From Comamonadaceae bacterium (GTDB lineage: Bacteria > Pseudomonadota > Gammaproteobacteria > Burkholderiales > Burkholderiaceae_C): a stretch of DNA of 42,074 nt. The stretch is from assembly GCA_947373245.1 (NCBI GenBank), contig CANBWY010000014.1, positions 1-42,074 on the forward strand, written 5' to 3'. The position numbers and the translations under genes were made by a program. Shown here in pieces: positions 1 through 8,434 of the stretch. Positions within the stretch are counted from its first letter, which is position 1. Each line of letters opens with the position of its first letter. The notes below the pieces were generated by a model. The model ran no database searches. It was not told the origin of the DNA and saw nothing but the letters and a program-made list of their open reading frames with translations.

Positions 1-1125
1 GCCGGTATGGCTGACGAAGCGCGTAAGTTTTACGCGGTGCAGTTCCACCCCGAAGTCACGCACACCGTGCAAGGCCAAGCCTTGTTGAACCGCTTTGTAT
101 TGGATATTTGCGGCACACGTCCTGACTGGATCATGGGCGACTACATCGAGGAGGCAGTGGCTGCGATTCGCCAACAAGTGGGTGACGAAGAGGTCATCTT
201 GGGTTTGTCGGGCGGTGTGGATTCGTCGGTAGCTGCCGCCCTGATTCACCGCGCCATTGGTGACAAGCTGACCTGTGTTTTTGTGGACCACGGCTTGTTA
301 CGCTTGAACGAAGGCGACATGGTGATGGACATGTTTGTGGGCAAGTTGCACGCCCACGTGATTCGCGTGGACGCCAGCGATCTGTTCTTGGGCAAATTGG
401 CAGGCGTGAATGAGCCAGAGGCTAAACGCAAAATCATCGGCGGCTTGTTTGTGGACGTGTTCAAAGAACAAGCGGCCAAACTCAAGGCAGGCGACGGCGG
501 CCATAAGGGCGCCACATTCCTCGCCCAAGGCACGATTTACCCCGACGTTATCGAGTCCGGCGGCGCGAAAAGCAAAAAAGCCGTCACCATCAAGAGCCAC
601 CACAACGTGGGCGGCTTGCCCGAGCAATTGGGACTCAAGTTGTTGGAGCCTTTGCGCGAGTTGTTCAAAGACGAAGTGCGCGAATTGGGCGTGGCGCTGG
701 GCTTGCCCCACGACATGGTGTACCGCCACCCGTTCCCAGGTCCAGGCTTGGGTGTGCGCATCTTGGGTGAAGTGAAGAAGGAATACGCCGACTTGCTGCG
801 CCGTGCCGACGCCATCTTCATCGAAGAGCTGCACAACTTCAAAGACGAGGCCACAGGCAAATCTTGGTACGCCTTGACCAGCCAAGCCTTCACCGTGTTC
901 TTGCCAGTCAAGAGTGTGGGCGTGATGGGCGATGGCCGCACCTACGACTACGTGGTGGCTTTGCGCGCTGTGCAAACCAGTGACTTCATGACCGCAGACT
1001 GGGCCGAGTTGCCCTATGCGTTGCTCAAGAAAGTGTCGGGTCGCATCATCAACGAGGTGCGTGGTATCAACCGAGTTACATACGACGTGTCATCGAAACC
1101 ACCGGCCACCATCGAATGGGAGTGA
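1..1125 (+). CDS. guaA: GMP synthase (glutamine-hydrolysing), C-terminal part
   Basis: This is the 3' portion of guaA, cut by the window edge; the reading frame is open from base 1, so the first ATG at base 7 is internal. GMP synthase converts XMP to GMP in the cytoplasm using ATP and ammonia from glutamine. The first residues hold the end of the class I glutamine amidotransferase domain, including the FHPE motif that supplies the His and Glu of its catalytic triad. The PP-loop SGGVDSS follows at about residue 70, then the ATP pyrophosphatase domain and the C-terminal dimerisation domain ending in IEWE. A short Gly/Asp/His-rich insertion near residue 165 precedes the conserved [14 protein letters not shown] stretch. 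About 150-160 N-terminal residues are missing. Identity is certain. Confidence 0.97.
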   Translation, partial: AGMADEARKFYAVQFHPEVTHTVQGQALLNRFVLDICGTRPDWIMGDYIEEAVAAIRQQVGDEEVILGLSGGVDSSVAAALIHRAIGDKLTCVFVDHGLLRLNEGDMVMDMFVGKLHAHVIRVDASDLFLGKLAGVNEPEAKRKIIGGLFVDVFKEQAAKLKAGDGGHKGATFLAQGTIYPDVIESGGAKSKKAVTIKSHHNVGGLPEQLGLKLLEPLRELFKDEVRELGVALGLPHDMVYRHPFPGPGLGVRILGEVKKEYADLLRRADAIFIEELHNFKDEATGKSWYALTSQAFTVFLPVKSVGVMGDGRTYDYVVALRAVQTSDFMTADWAELPYALLKKVSGRIINEVRGINRVTYDVSSKPPATIEWE

Positions 1126-1155
1126 TGGGTTATCAGCCATCAAGCGCAAACGCCC

Positions 1156-1161
1156 TACAAT
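1156..1161 (+). promoter_or_regulatory. Possible -10 element upstream of infA
   Basis: The hexamer TACAAT lies 62 bases before the infA start, in the 98-base gap after guaA, and sits inside a small inverted repeat (CCTAC-AATC-GTAGG). No convincing -35 box is found at the right distance, so this is a weak promoter candidate. Confidence 0.3.
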
Positions 1162-1223
1162 CGTAGGTTGTTGGTAATTGCCCGTTTTGGGTTAGATTTT
1201 TTAAATTAGAGAACACTGAGTAC

Positions 1224-1481
1224 ATGGCAAAAGAAGAAATGATCGAAATGAAGGGTGTCGTGACCGAGGTCTTGCCCGACTCTCGTTACCGCGTCACTCT
1301 GGAAAACGGTCACTCACTGATCGCATACACCGCTGGAAAAATGCGCCTGCACCGCATCCGCATTATTGAAGGCGACAAAGTGACGGTCGAACTGTCTCCC
1401 TACGACATGAACAAAGCCCGTGTGACGTTCCGTCACATCGAAGGCAAGGGCCCAGGCCCAGCTGTCAAACGTCGTTTCTAA
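1224..1481 (+). CDS. infA: Translation initiation factor IF-1, long second-type form
   Basis: The 85-residue product is a single S1-type OB-fold protein matching IF-1, which binds the ribosomal A site during initiation. The conserved block around residues 15-60 ([24 protein letters not shown]) is present. The protein is about 13 residues longer than the 72-residue E. coli factor; the extra C-terminal tail is basic and Gly/Pro-rich, ending in VKRRF. From general knowledge, Burkholderiales often carry two infA genes and the longer one resembles this; a second copy elsewhere in the genome is therefore likely but cannot be seen. It stands alone between guaA and the paiB-like gene, with a weak ribosome binding site. 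Confidence 0.95.
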   Translation: MAKEEMIEMKGVVTEVLPDSRYRVTLENGHSLIAYTAGKMRLHRIRIIEGDKVTVELSPYDMNKARVTFRHIEGKGPGPAVKRRF

Positions 1482-1505
1482 ACGGACCGCCCAGCGGTAA
1501 CTGGC

Positions 1506-2126
1506 GTGTACCTGCCCCCGCAGTTCAATGCCAAAGATGAGGCCCATGCGCTCGCTCTGATGCGGGCGCATCCGTTTGCAAGCCTCATCAGCGTGGATGA
1601 CGAGGGATTCCCGTTTGTCACGCACTTACCCCTTCACCTGACACAGCAAGATGGCCAGCCTGTGTTGCTAGGCCACTGTGCCAAACCCAACCCGCATTGG
1701 CGCTATCTGCAAGGGCGTCCACAAGCCTTGGTGAGCTTCATGGGGCCGCAAGCCTATATGTCGCCCAAGGTGTACCCAGACCTCACACGCGTCCCCACAT
1801 GGAGCTACTTGGCTGTGCACGCCAAGGTCGAGGCCAAGTTGGTAGAAGACGTGCAAGCCAAAGACCGCTTGCTCAAGCAACTGATTGGCGACCATGAGCC
1901 AATCTATGCGGGACAATGGATCGGTTTGGGTGAAGACTACCAACACAAGATGCTCAGCGGCATCGTGGCGTTTGAGCTGCGCATCACCGATCTGCAATGC
2001 AAGTTAAAACTCAACCAACATCGCCCCGAATCGCATGCGGCCATGCATGCGGCTTATGCACAGGGCACCCCCGATGAACAAGCCTTGGCGCAATGGATGG
2101 TCACCCTTGGCATGGTTCAACCATGA
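1506..2126 (+). CDS. PaiB-family FMN-binding protein
   Basis: The 206-residue protein begins at a GTG 24 bases after infA and starts MYLPPQF, the usual opening of PaiB-like proteins, which supports this start. The fold is a flavin-reductase-like split barrel that binds FMN; the family is annotated as negative transcriptional regulator after Bacillus PaiB, although DNA binding is unproven for most members. Family blocks are visible: HLPLHL near residue 40, HWRYL near 67, and PTWSYLAVH near 97. The gene ends in an ATGA overlap with tadA, so the two are probably translated together. There is no sequence evidence for its ligand or physiological target here. Confidence 0.85.
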   Translation: MYLPPQFNAKDEAHALALMRAHPFASLISVDDEGFPFVTHLPLHLTQQDGQPVLLGHCAKPNPHWRYLQGRPQALVSFMGPQAYMSPKVYPDLTRVPTWSYLAVHAKVEAKLVEDVQAKDRLLKQLIGDHEPIYAGQWIGLGEDYQHKMLSGIVAFELRITDLQCKLKLNQHRPESHAAMHAAYAQGTPDEQALAQWMVTLGMVQP

Positions 2127-3154
2127 CAAAACAGCTGCATTCACCAGAAGACATCGGTTTCATGCAGTTGGCCCTGCGCCAAGCGCAAGCCGCGGCTGAT
2201 GCCGGCGAAGTACCCGTGGGCGCGGTGGTTGTCAGGGCAGGGCAGGTCATTGCTTCTGGCTACAACGCACCGCTCAGCCGCATCGACCCCACGGCACACG
2301 CTGAGGTCAACGCCATGCGCGCGGCCGCCAAGGTGCTGGCCAACTACCGCCTTGATGATTGCACCTTGTATGTGACGTTGGAGCCGTGTGCCATGTGCAG
2401 CGGCGCGGCATTGCATGCGCGTTTCAAACGCGTGGTGTTTGGTGCAACTGAACCCAAAACGGGCGCAGCAGGCTCGGTGCTCAACCTGTTTGCCCACGCA
2501 CAAATCAACCACCAAACCCAGGTGACGGGCGGTGTGTTGGCTGATGAGTGCGCGCACCTGTTGCAAGGCTTTTTTGAGCAGCGCCGCGAACAACAGCAAA
2601 GGCAAAAAATACCGCTGCGTGACGATGCGTTGCGCACGCCAGACAGCGCGTTGGTGGGGCTTGATTTGCCACTGGCGCTATCGCACTTCAGAGCCGATTT
2701 GCCAGCTTTGAACGGTTTGCGCTTGCATTGGTTTGACAACCGCGAAGATCAGCAGCTTACTCCCCATGTTTACTTGCATGGGCTAGATGGCTGGAGTGCG
2801 CAATATGCCGAGCAACTGAACTCGACTCAACCGTCCATCGCATTCGATTTGCCCGGCTTTGGCCTGTCCGATAAGCCCAAAAAGCTGGCTGCGCACCGCT
2901 TGGCTTGGCACGCCCAAGTGTTGAAAGAGTTCATTGCCAGCATCAATCCTGCGCCTGTTGCCCTGCATGCACCGCGTGTGATGGCCTCTTTGCTGGTGGA
3001 TCTTTCATTGCCTATTGAATGGTACGAACCACCCGCATTGGATGCCGCTTTACGTAATGCCCCTTACCCAGACCGCGGCCACTTGACGGGCCCGCGCGCA
3101 CTGAGTGCCTTGCTGATAGCACCCTACCAATTGACACACACACGTGACCATTAA
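2123..3154 (+). CDS. tadA: tRNA adenosine(34) deaminase fused to a hydrolase-like domain
   Basis: TadA deaminates A34 to inosine in tRNA-Arg(ACG). Residues 1-160 form a complete deaminase: HAE at 59-61 (zinc His and catalytic Glu) and PCAMC at 88-92 (two zinc Cys). The start at 2123 overlaps the previous stop as ATGA; an upstream in-frame start exists at 2093 but would add ten residues of no family similarity. Unusually, about 180 further residues follow. They look like an alpha/beta-hydrolase: an HGLDG oxyanion-type turn at 219-223 and DLPGFGLSDKP at 242-252. The expected nucleophile elbow GxSxG is replaced by LHAPR near 281-285, and the domain stops early, so it is probably not an active hydrolase. 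TadA in E. coli has about 167 residues. The deaminase call is certain; the role of the tail is unknown. Confidence 0.93.
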   Translation: MTKQLHSPEDIGFMQLALRQAQAAADAGEVPVGAVVVRAGQVIASGYNAPLSRIDPTAHAEVNAMRAAAKVLANYRLDDCTLYVTLEPCAMCSGAALHARFKRVVFGATEPKTGAAGSVLNLFAHAQINHQTQVTGGVLADECAHLLQGFFEQRREQQQRQKIPLRDDALRTPDSALVGLDLPLALSHFRADLPALNGLRLHWFDNREDQQLTPHVYLHGLDGWSAQYAEQLNSTQPSIAFDLPGFGLSDKPKKLAAHRLAWHAQVLKEFIASINPAPVALHAPRVMASLLVDLSLPIEWYEPPALDAALRNAPYPDRGHLTGPRALSALLIAPYQLTHTRDH

Positions 3155-3185
3155 TCCGCTTTAAATTTACCGCGACAATGGTGAG

Positions 3186-4130
3186 ATGGCTCACATTTAC
3201 ATCTATTCCCCCAGCGGCGCAGTGCGCGACAAAGCAGCTTTCAAACGTGGCGTGACACGCCTAAAAAAACTCGGCCATGAGGTCGAACTAGACGCTGATG
3301 CGCTCAGCCGTCATACCCGTTTCGCGGGTGATGATGCCAGCCGCTTGGCAGCGATTCACCGCGCGGCAGACAGCGGTGCCGATGTGGCCTTGATCTCTCG
3401 TGGCGGCTACGGACTGACACGCATCTTGCCCGCCATCAAATACAAACAAGTGGCCAAAGCCATTGCCAAAGGCACGCAGTTTGTGGGCATGAGCGACTTC
3501 ACCGCGTTTCAAAATGCTTTACTTGCCAAGACAGGCGCCGTCACTTGGGCGGGCCCATCGTTGCTCGAAGACTTCGGTGCACAAGCCCCAGACGACATCA
3601 TGGAAGCTTGCTTTGATGACATGGTCAGCGGGCAGGGTGAGGGCGCAGGTTGGCATTTGTCCACCGCTTGCGCCGCAGCCAATGCCAAGCGCCGACCCGG
3701 TGTGTGGGCGCATGATGCAGTGCTTTGGGGGGGCAACCTGGCTGTTTTGGTGTCTTTGCTCGGCACGCCCTATTTCCCACAAATCAAAAATGGGGTCTTG
3801 TTCCTCGAAGACATAGGCGAACATCCGTATCGCATCGAGCGCATGCTCACACAGCTGCTGCATGCCGGTGTGTTGGCACAACAAAAAGCGGTGGTACTGG
3901 GCCAGTTCAGCAACTACAAACTCACCGCGCACGACAAAGGCTTCAAACTGCAAAGTGTGGTCGATTGGCTGCGCTCGCAAATCAAAGCGCCTGTGTTGAC
4001 CGATTTACCCTTTGGCCATGTGCCCACCAAACTGTGCCTGCCTCTGGGGCAAAAGATTGATTTGGTCGTTGAGGGCCGTGATGCGCTGCTGTTGTGGGCG
4101 CATCAACAGCACGAATCACAGGATGATTGA
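3186..4130 (+). CDS. ldcA: Muramoyltetrapeptide carboxypeptidase, peptidase family S66
   Basis: This 314-residue protein matches LD-carboxypeptidase, which removes the terminal D-Ala from murein tetrapeptides during peptidoglycan recycling in the cytoplasm. The Ser-Glu-His triad of family S66 is visible: Ser103 in GMSDFT, Glu208 in LFLEDIGEHPYRIERM, and His278 in PFGHVP. The length is typical and there is no signal peptide, as expected. The start ATG has a GGTGAG directly abutting it, too close to act as a ribosome binding site, while GACAAT six bases upstream could be a -10 box, so the transcript may be leaderless. It follows tadA after 31 bases. Confidence 0.92.
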   Translation: MAHIYIYSPSGAVRDKAAFKRGVTRLKKLGHEVELDADALSRHTRFAGDDASRLAAIHRAADSGADVALISRGGYGLTRILPAIKYKQVAKAIAKGTQFVGMSDFTAFQNALLAKTGAVTWAGPSLLEDFGAQAPDDIMEACFDDMVSGQGEGAGWHLSTACAAANAKRRPGVWAHDAVLWGGNLAVLVSLLGTPYFPQIKNGVLFLEDIGEHPYRIERMLTQLLHAGVLAQQKAVVLGQFSNYKLTAHDKGFKLQSVVDWLRSQIKAPVLTDLPFGHVPTKLCLPLGQKIDLVVEGRDALLLWAHQQHESQDD

Positions 4131-4204
4131 ATCTAGACCGGCTCAAAGCCGCAGCAATCATTAATTTATACGATGTATATTATGTAAAGTTTTAAAGTGG
4201 GAAA

Positions 4205-4239
4205 TTGGCAAGCATGCGACTCATGGGCTTGCTTGCCAA
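4205..4239 (-). terminator. Possible terminator after the ankyrin gene
   Basis: A perfect 10-bp inverted repeat (TTGGCAAGCA at 4205-4214, TGCTTGCCAA at 4230-4239) lies just past the stop of the minus-strand ankyrin gene, followed on that strand by a short T run. The 15-base loop and short T tract make it a modest candidate; it could also serve the converging ldcA transcript. Confidence 0.5.
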
Positions 4240-4243
4240 ACCA

Positions 4244-4909
4244 CTACTCATTGACTGGGTTCTGAATGAACCAAGACTCGATGAAAGCACGAATGTAAAA
4301 CGCACTTTGGGCGTGCTCAGTGCGCACGGCTAGGTCAAGTGCCGTCGTATGGTCGCTGTTGGCCAGGGTTGGATCGGCACCTTCTTCTAACAACAATTTC
4401 ACAGCCAGCGGTGTCCCTGTATAGGCTGCCATCATCAAGGGCGTGGTGCCATTGGGAGACTCGCTGTCGATGTAGGCATCGTGGTCGAGCAGCAGACGCA
4501 TCATGTCCCGATGCCCGCGCGTGGCTGCGTAATGTAATGGCGTCCAGCCTGGACGATTGACTTCTGCGCCTCGGTCAATCAACACCTGCGCGAGCGCCAA
4601 TTGGTTGTGAATGGCCGCGAGCATCAGCGGGGTTTCGTTCAGGCTGTTGACAAACTCGACCTTGGTTTTGGGGGACTTCGCAAGCACCAATGCCGATTTG
4701 GGTGAGTCAGATTGAATCGCAACAATCAGGCCCGGAACGCCATTTTCATTCGAGGTATTGGGGTCAAAACCACGTGCCAACAGGCGTTCAACGACCTCGG
4801 GATGATCAAAATGTAGGGCTTTGAAAAAATCATCATAAGAGCCGGCGATAGACAAAGAATATCCAATGAAAACATATAGATATAAAAAATACTTAAAGTA
4901 TTTTGTCAT
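4244..4909 (-). CDS. Exported ankyrin-repeat protein
   Basis: The 221-residue product begins with a charged start and a hydrophobic stretch (residues 4-22) that looks like a Sec signal peptide, so it probably acts in the periplasm or at the inner membrane. The rest is built of about five ankyrin repeats; clear units are NETPLMLAAIHNQ, GWTPLHYAATRGH, and GTTPLMMAAYTGT, each followed by an LLL..GAD-type helix turn. Ankyrin repeats bind proteins; nothing here tells the partner. Its ATG overlaps the stop of tatD (ATGA), so it is the last cistron of the mltG-tmk-holB-tatD operon. Its base composition is slightly more AT-rich at the 5' end than its neighbours. Confidence 0.85.
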   Translation of the reverse strand: MTKYFKYFLYLYVFIGYSLSIAGSYDDFFKALHFDHPEVVERLLARGFDPNTSNENGVPGLIVAIQSDSPKSALVLAKSPKTKVEFVNSLNETPLMLAAIHNQLALAQVLIDRGAEVNRPGWTPLHYAATRGHRDMMRLLLDHDAYIDSESPNGTTPLMMAAYTGTPLAVKLLLEEGADPTLANSDHTTALDLAVRTEHAQSAFYIRAFIESWFIQNPVNE

Positions 4910-5700
4910 TTTAAAACTGCGCTGAAAAGTTGGTCAAAATTACGACTGGTGGCCTCTGCGATCGCCTCAATAGACATGCCTTTGATCTCGGCAATTTGCT
5001 TGGCCACAAATGGCACATAAGAGGGGTTGTTGGTTTTACCTCGGTAAGGCACAGGCGCCAAATAAGGACTATCGGTCTCAATCAAGATGCGCTCCATTGG
5101 TACAAATTTGGCCACATCGCGCAAGTCTTGCGCATTTTTGAAAGTCAAGATGCCTGAGAACGAGATGTACAAGCCTAGGTCCAAACCGGCGCGTGCCACA
5201 TCTGCGGTTTCAGTGAAGCAGTGAAACACGCCCCCTGCACTACCCGCTGAACCGTCTTCGCCCTGCTCTTTCAAAATGGCAATCGTGTCGACAGAAGAGC
5301 TGCGGGTGTGAATGACCAATGGCAACTGAGTTTGCTGAGCCGCCTGAATATGCACACGAAAGCGGTTGCGCTGCCATTCCATATCAGCCACGGTGCGTTC
5401 GCCCAAGCGGTAGTAGTCCAACCCTGTTTCACCAATGCCCACCACTTTGGGCAATTTGGCGCGAGTCAGCAGGTCTTCTAATGTGGGTTCTTGCACGCCT
5501 TCGTTGTCGGGGTGTACGCCCACGGTGGCCCAAAAATTGTCAAAACGCGTGGCTAGGGCGTGCACTTCGGGGAAGCGTTCCAGCGTGGTGCTGATGACCA
5601 ATGCGCGGGTGACTTGGGCCTTGGCCATGTCATCGCGAATGGTCAGGATGTTTTCAGCGAGCTCTGGAAAATTCAGGTGGCAGTGGGAATCAGTGAACAT
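4906..5700 (-). CDS. tatD: TatD-family metal-dependent hydrolase (DNase)
   Basis: The 264-residue protein is a TIM-barrel metallohydrolase of the TatD/YcfH family. All metal ligands are visible: His6 and His8 in DSHCH, Glu91 in GIGETGLDYY, His131 in VIHTRSS, His160 in FHCFTET, and Asp210 in ETDSPYLAP. Family members act as DNases in DNA repair or turnover; the one next to holB corresponds to E. coli ycfH. It lies 30 bases downstream of holB on the same strand and overlaps the ankyrin gene by four bases. Confidence 0.93.
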   Translation of the reverse strand: MFTDSHCHLNFPELAENILTIRDDMAKAQVTRALVISTTLERFPEVHALATRFDNFWATVGVHPDNEGVQEPTLEDLLTRAKLPKVVGIGETGLDYYRLGERTVADMEWQRNRFRVHIQAAQQTQLPLVIHTRSSSVDTIAILKEQGEDGSAGSAGGVFHCFTETADVARAGLDLGLYISFSGILTFKNAQDLRDVAKFVPMERILIETDSPYLAPVPYRGKTNNPSYVPFVAKQIAEIKGMSIEAIAEATSRNFDQLFSAVLK

Positions 5701-5730
5701 ATGTCTTTGAAGGCGTGTGAGCTGGTGGGT

Positions 5731-6765
5731 TCAGTCTTTGGCGCGCAACGCTGTTTGCGCCCGCGCCACCAAAGCCTCAAACATCAAGCCCGCGTTGTAA
5801 GGGTGCTCAGCGGTACGCGCGGCGTCCATCAAGTCTTTCGACCATTGGGTGAGCGAGCTCAGCGTGCCAGCCACCGGCAAATCGGCCACCATGAAGAAGC
5901 GCGGTTCACCCCCTGTGCGCAAAGCCAGCAAGTCGTGACACAGCTTTTGCAGCATGGCAATGGCTTTTGAGGGTGTGGCGTCAGAGACCGCGCTCACATC
6001 ACCGCGCAACACGGCTTTGGGCAAGCCTGCCCAGTGCGCGGCTTTGAGGCCTGCGTTGGCGAGGTCTAGCGCATCTTCGGGGCGGCCCCCCGCAGCGCGC
6101 AGCAACACGGCAGCCTCAGCAGCGGGGACGCCTTGGGTTTGCAGCCAGCTCAAGGCCTCAGCCTCGGTGGGCCACACCATGGTGTGAGTTTGGCAACGGC
6201 TGCGGATGGTCGGCAACAGCTGGTGGGCGGCTTCGCTGGCCAGCACAAAGCGGCATTCGCCTGGGGGTTCTTCGAGTGTTTTGAGGATGGTGTTGGCCGT
6301 CACATGGTTCATGCGCTCGGCTGGATAGACAAACACCACTTTGGTGGCACCACCCGAGCGGGTTTGTTGGCTGAATGCCACCATGTCGCGCGCGGCTTCT
6401 ACGCGAATTTCTTTGCTGGGTTTGCGTTTTTTGTCGTCGAGGTCTTTTTGGGTTTTCTCGTCGAGCGGCCAGCTTAGCTCTAGCGCCAAGGCTTCCGGCA
6501 TCAGCGTACGCAGGTCGGCATGGGTGCGCACGTCAACGGCGTGGCAGCTGCGGCATTGGTAGCAAGCGCCCTGCTTTGTGGGGGCTTCACATAGCCATGC
6601 ACGGGCCAGCTCTAGGCCCAGTGTGTATTGGCCGAGTCCTGACGGGCCTTGCAGCAACCAAGCGTGGCCGCGTCGCTCTAGCAATGTGGTGAGCTGACCT
6701 TGCAGCCAAGGGCTCAGCACAGGGCGCGCAGCTGAGCCTTTGGGGGATGTGGCGACTTCGCTCAT
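5731..6765 (-). CDS. holB: DNA polymerase III subunit delta'
   Basis: The delta' subunit is part of the clamp loader that places the beta clamp on DNA. From the ATG at 6765 the protein has 344 residues; an open extension to 6822 is rejected because the ATG at 6765 forms an ATGA overlap with the tmk stop. The AAA+ region has a degenerate P-loop (GPSGLGQYT near residue 40), as usual for delta', and a four-cysteine zinc module at Cys59, 68, 71 and 74 with the same spacing as in E. coli. The sensor/arginine-finger motif SRC (in TIRSRCQT) is present. An extra lysine-rich insert ([12 protein letters not shown]) sits near residue 125. Confidence 0.95.
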   Translation of the reverse strand: MSEVATSPKGSAARPVLSPWLQGQLTTLLERRGHAWLLQGPSGLGQYTLGLELARAWLCEAPTKQGACYQCRSCHAVDVRTHADLRTLMPEALALELSWPLDEKTQKDLDDKKRKPSKEIRVEAARDMVAFSQQTRSGGATKVVFVYPAERMNHVTANTILKTLEEPPGECRFVLASEAAHQLLPTIRSRCQTHTMVWPTEAEALSWLQTQGVPAAEAAVLLRAAGGRPEDALDLANAGLKAAHWAGLPKAVLRGDVSAVSDATPSKAIAMLQKLCHDLLALRTGGEPRFFMVADLPVAGTLSSLTQWSKDLMDAARTAEHPYNAGLMFEALVARAQTALRAKD

Positions 6766-7409
6766 GCGGCAAGCGCAGATAGCCAGCCGCGTTGCACAAA
6801 ATTGTGGTGCAGTTGCTGCCACACGGCTTCGCGGGTTTGCGCGCCGTCTAGACGCACAAAGCGTTGGGCATCCGCCTCAGCGCGACGTGCGTAGCCATCA
6901 GAAACTTTTTGAAAAAACGTCACAGGTTGCGCTTCAAAGCGGTCGGGCACACGTGCACCGGCTAAGCGCACCGCAGCAATGGCGGGGTCGAGTTCAAACC
7001 ACACGGTCACATCGGGTTGACGCAGGCCGTTTGGTGCCGCTTGCACCCAACTTTCGAGTTGTTCCAGCACATAGAGGTCAAAGCCACGCCCACTGCCTTG
7101 GTACGCAAAGGTGGCATCGGTGAAGCGGTCGCACAGCACCACATCGCCACGGGCCAACGCGGGTTCGATCACGTTTTGCAAATGGTCGCGGCGTGCGGCG
7201 AAGATCAGCAGGGCTTCGGTCAGCGAATCCATCGCGTCGTGCAACACCATCTCGCGCAGCTTCTCCGCCAATGGCGTGCCGCCGGGTTCGCGGGTGAGCG
7301 TGACTTGGCGGCCCTGCGCTTTGAACGCGGCGGCCAAACCATCGATGTGCGTGGACTTGCCCGCGCCGTCGATGCCCTCAAAACTGATGAACAGACCTGT
7401 TTTTGTCAT
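6762..7409 (-). CDS. tmk: Thymidylate kinase
   Basis: This 215-residue enzyme phosphorylates dTMP to dTDP with ATP. The P-loop GIDGAGKST is at residues 12-20, the substrate motif REPGGTPL follows near 40, and the DRF (DRY/DRH-type) motif in [18 protein letters not shown] near 95. Length and motif order are normal. It lies six bases downstream of mltG and overlaps holB by four bases, the standard arrangement in proteobacteria. Confidence 0.97.
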   Translation of the reverse strand: MTKTGLFISFEGIDGAGKSTHIDGLAAAFKAQGRQVTLTREPGGTPLAEKLREMVLHDAMDSLTEALLIFAARRDHLQNVIEPALARGDVVLCDRFTDATFAYQGSGRGFDLYVLEQLESWVQAAPNGLRQPDVTVWFELDPAIAAVRLAGARVPDRFEAQPVTFFQKVSDGYARRAEADAQRFVRLDGAQTREAVWQQLHHNFVQRGWLSALAA

Positions 7410-7415
7410 AGCCCG

Positions 7416-8411
7416 CTATTTTGCCTGTCGTTGGTAGCGGTTGACGGCTGTGTTGTGCTCATCCAGCGTGGCGCTGAAGTAGCTGGTGCCATCGCCTTTG
7501 GCCACAAAGTACAGCGCATTGCTGGCTGCGGGCTGCACGGCTGCTTTGAGGGCGTTGCGCCCAGGCATGGCGATGGGCGTGGGTGGCAGGCCTTTGCGGG
7601 TGTAGGTATTCCAAGGGTGGTCGGTGTGCAGGTCGGCACGACGCAGGTTGCCATCGAAATCGTCAAACATGCCGTAAATCACGGTGGGGTCGGTTTGCAG
7701 CGGCATGCCAATGGCTAAACGGTTGTGAAACACACGGCTGATGGTGGTGCGGTCGCTCTCGCGGCCGGTTTCTTTCTCGACGATGCTGGCTAACACCAGC
7801 GCTTCTTCTGGCGTTTTCACTTGAATATCGGCGCCACGCTGCTTCCATGCGGCATCGAGTTGTTTGTTCATGGCCTTGGCAGCACGCGCCATCACATGCA
7901 GCTCGGATGTGCCTTTGCCGTAGGTGTAGGTATCGGGGAAAAAGCGACCTTCCGGGGCTACGCCCGACATGCCGAGCTGGGCCATCAGCGCGTCATCGTC
8001 CAAGTCTTTGGTGTCGTGCTTGAGGCCTTCGGCCTTGGCCAGCGCTGTGCGGAATTGGCGAAACGTCCAGCCGTCAATCAGGCTGATGGCTTTGAGGCTT
8101 TCTTCGCCACGGCTGAGTTTGCGTAGCAAATCGAGGGGCGTGTTGCCTTGGCTGAGTTCATAACTGCCTGCACGCAGCTTGCGTGATTGGCCACTGGCAC
8201 GCAAAAACGCATACAACACAACGGGCGGCACCGCCACACCGGCATCGGCCACGGCTTGGGCAATGTCGCGCACAGGGGTTTGTGGCTCGATAGACAAATC
8301 CACCGTGGGTGTGGACAGCGACATGGGCGTTAACACCCACCAGCCAGATGCGGCCAGCAGCAACAAAGCAAAACCCAACACCGTCCAAAAGATTTGTTTG
8401 ATTGTTTTCAT
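7416..8411 (-). CDS. mltG: Endolytic murein transglycosylase MltG
   Basis: MltG cleaves nascent peptidoglycan strands at the inner membrane and sets glycan length. From the ATG at 8411 the protein has 331 residues; the open frame continues upstream to 8462, but MKTIKQIF starts a typical N-terminal membrane anchor (residues 7-27), so the shorter form is chosen. The YceG fold includes a LysM-like N-terminal part and the catalytic segment LASIVEKETG with the essential Glu at residue 212. No ribosome binding site is seen and the start lies only 23 bases from the divergent ygfZ start, so the promoter must lie inside ygfZ or the message is nearly leaderless (TATCAT sits 9 bases upstream). Confidence 0.94.
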   Translation of the reverse strand: MKTIKQIFWTVLGFALLLLAASGWWVLTPMSLSTPTVDLSIEPQTPVRDIAQAVADAGVAVPPVVLYAFLRASGQSRKLRAGSYELSQGNTPLDLLRKLSRGEESLKAISLIDGWTFRQFRTALAKAEGLKHDTKDLDDDALMAQLGMSGVAPEGRFFPDTYTYGKGTSELHVMARAAKAMNKQLDAAWKQRGADIQVKTPEEALVLASIVEKETGRESDRTTISRVFHNRLAIGMPLQTDPTVIYGMFDDFDGNLRRADLHTDHPWNTYTRKGLPPTPIAMPGRNALKAAVQPAASNALYFVAKGDGTSYFSATLDEHNTAVNRYQRQAK

Positions 8412-8434
8412 CAAGCGGGCATGATAATTCACCC

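Noticed and set aside
6766-6822. Longer start for holB
   Set aside because: It lies within tmk; the ATG at 6765 forms an ATGA overlap and gives the usual delta' N-terminus.
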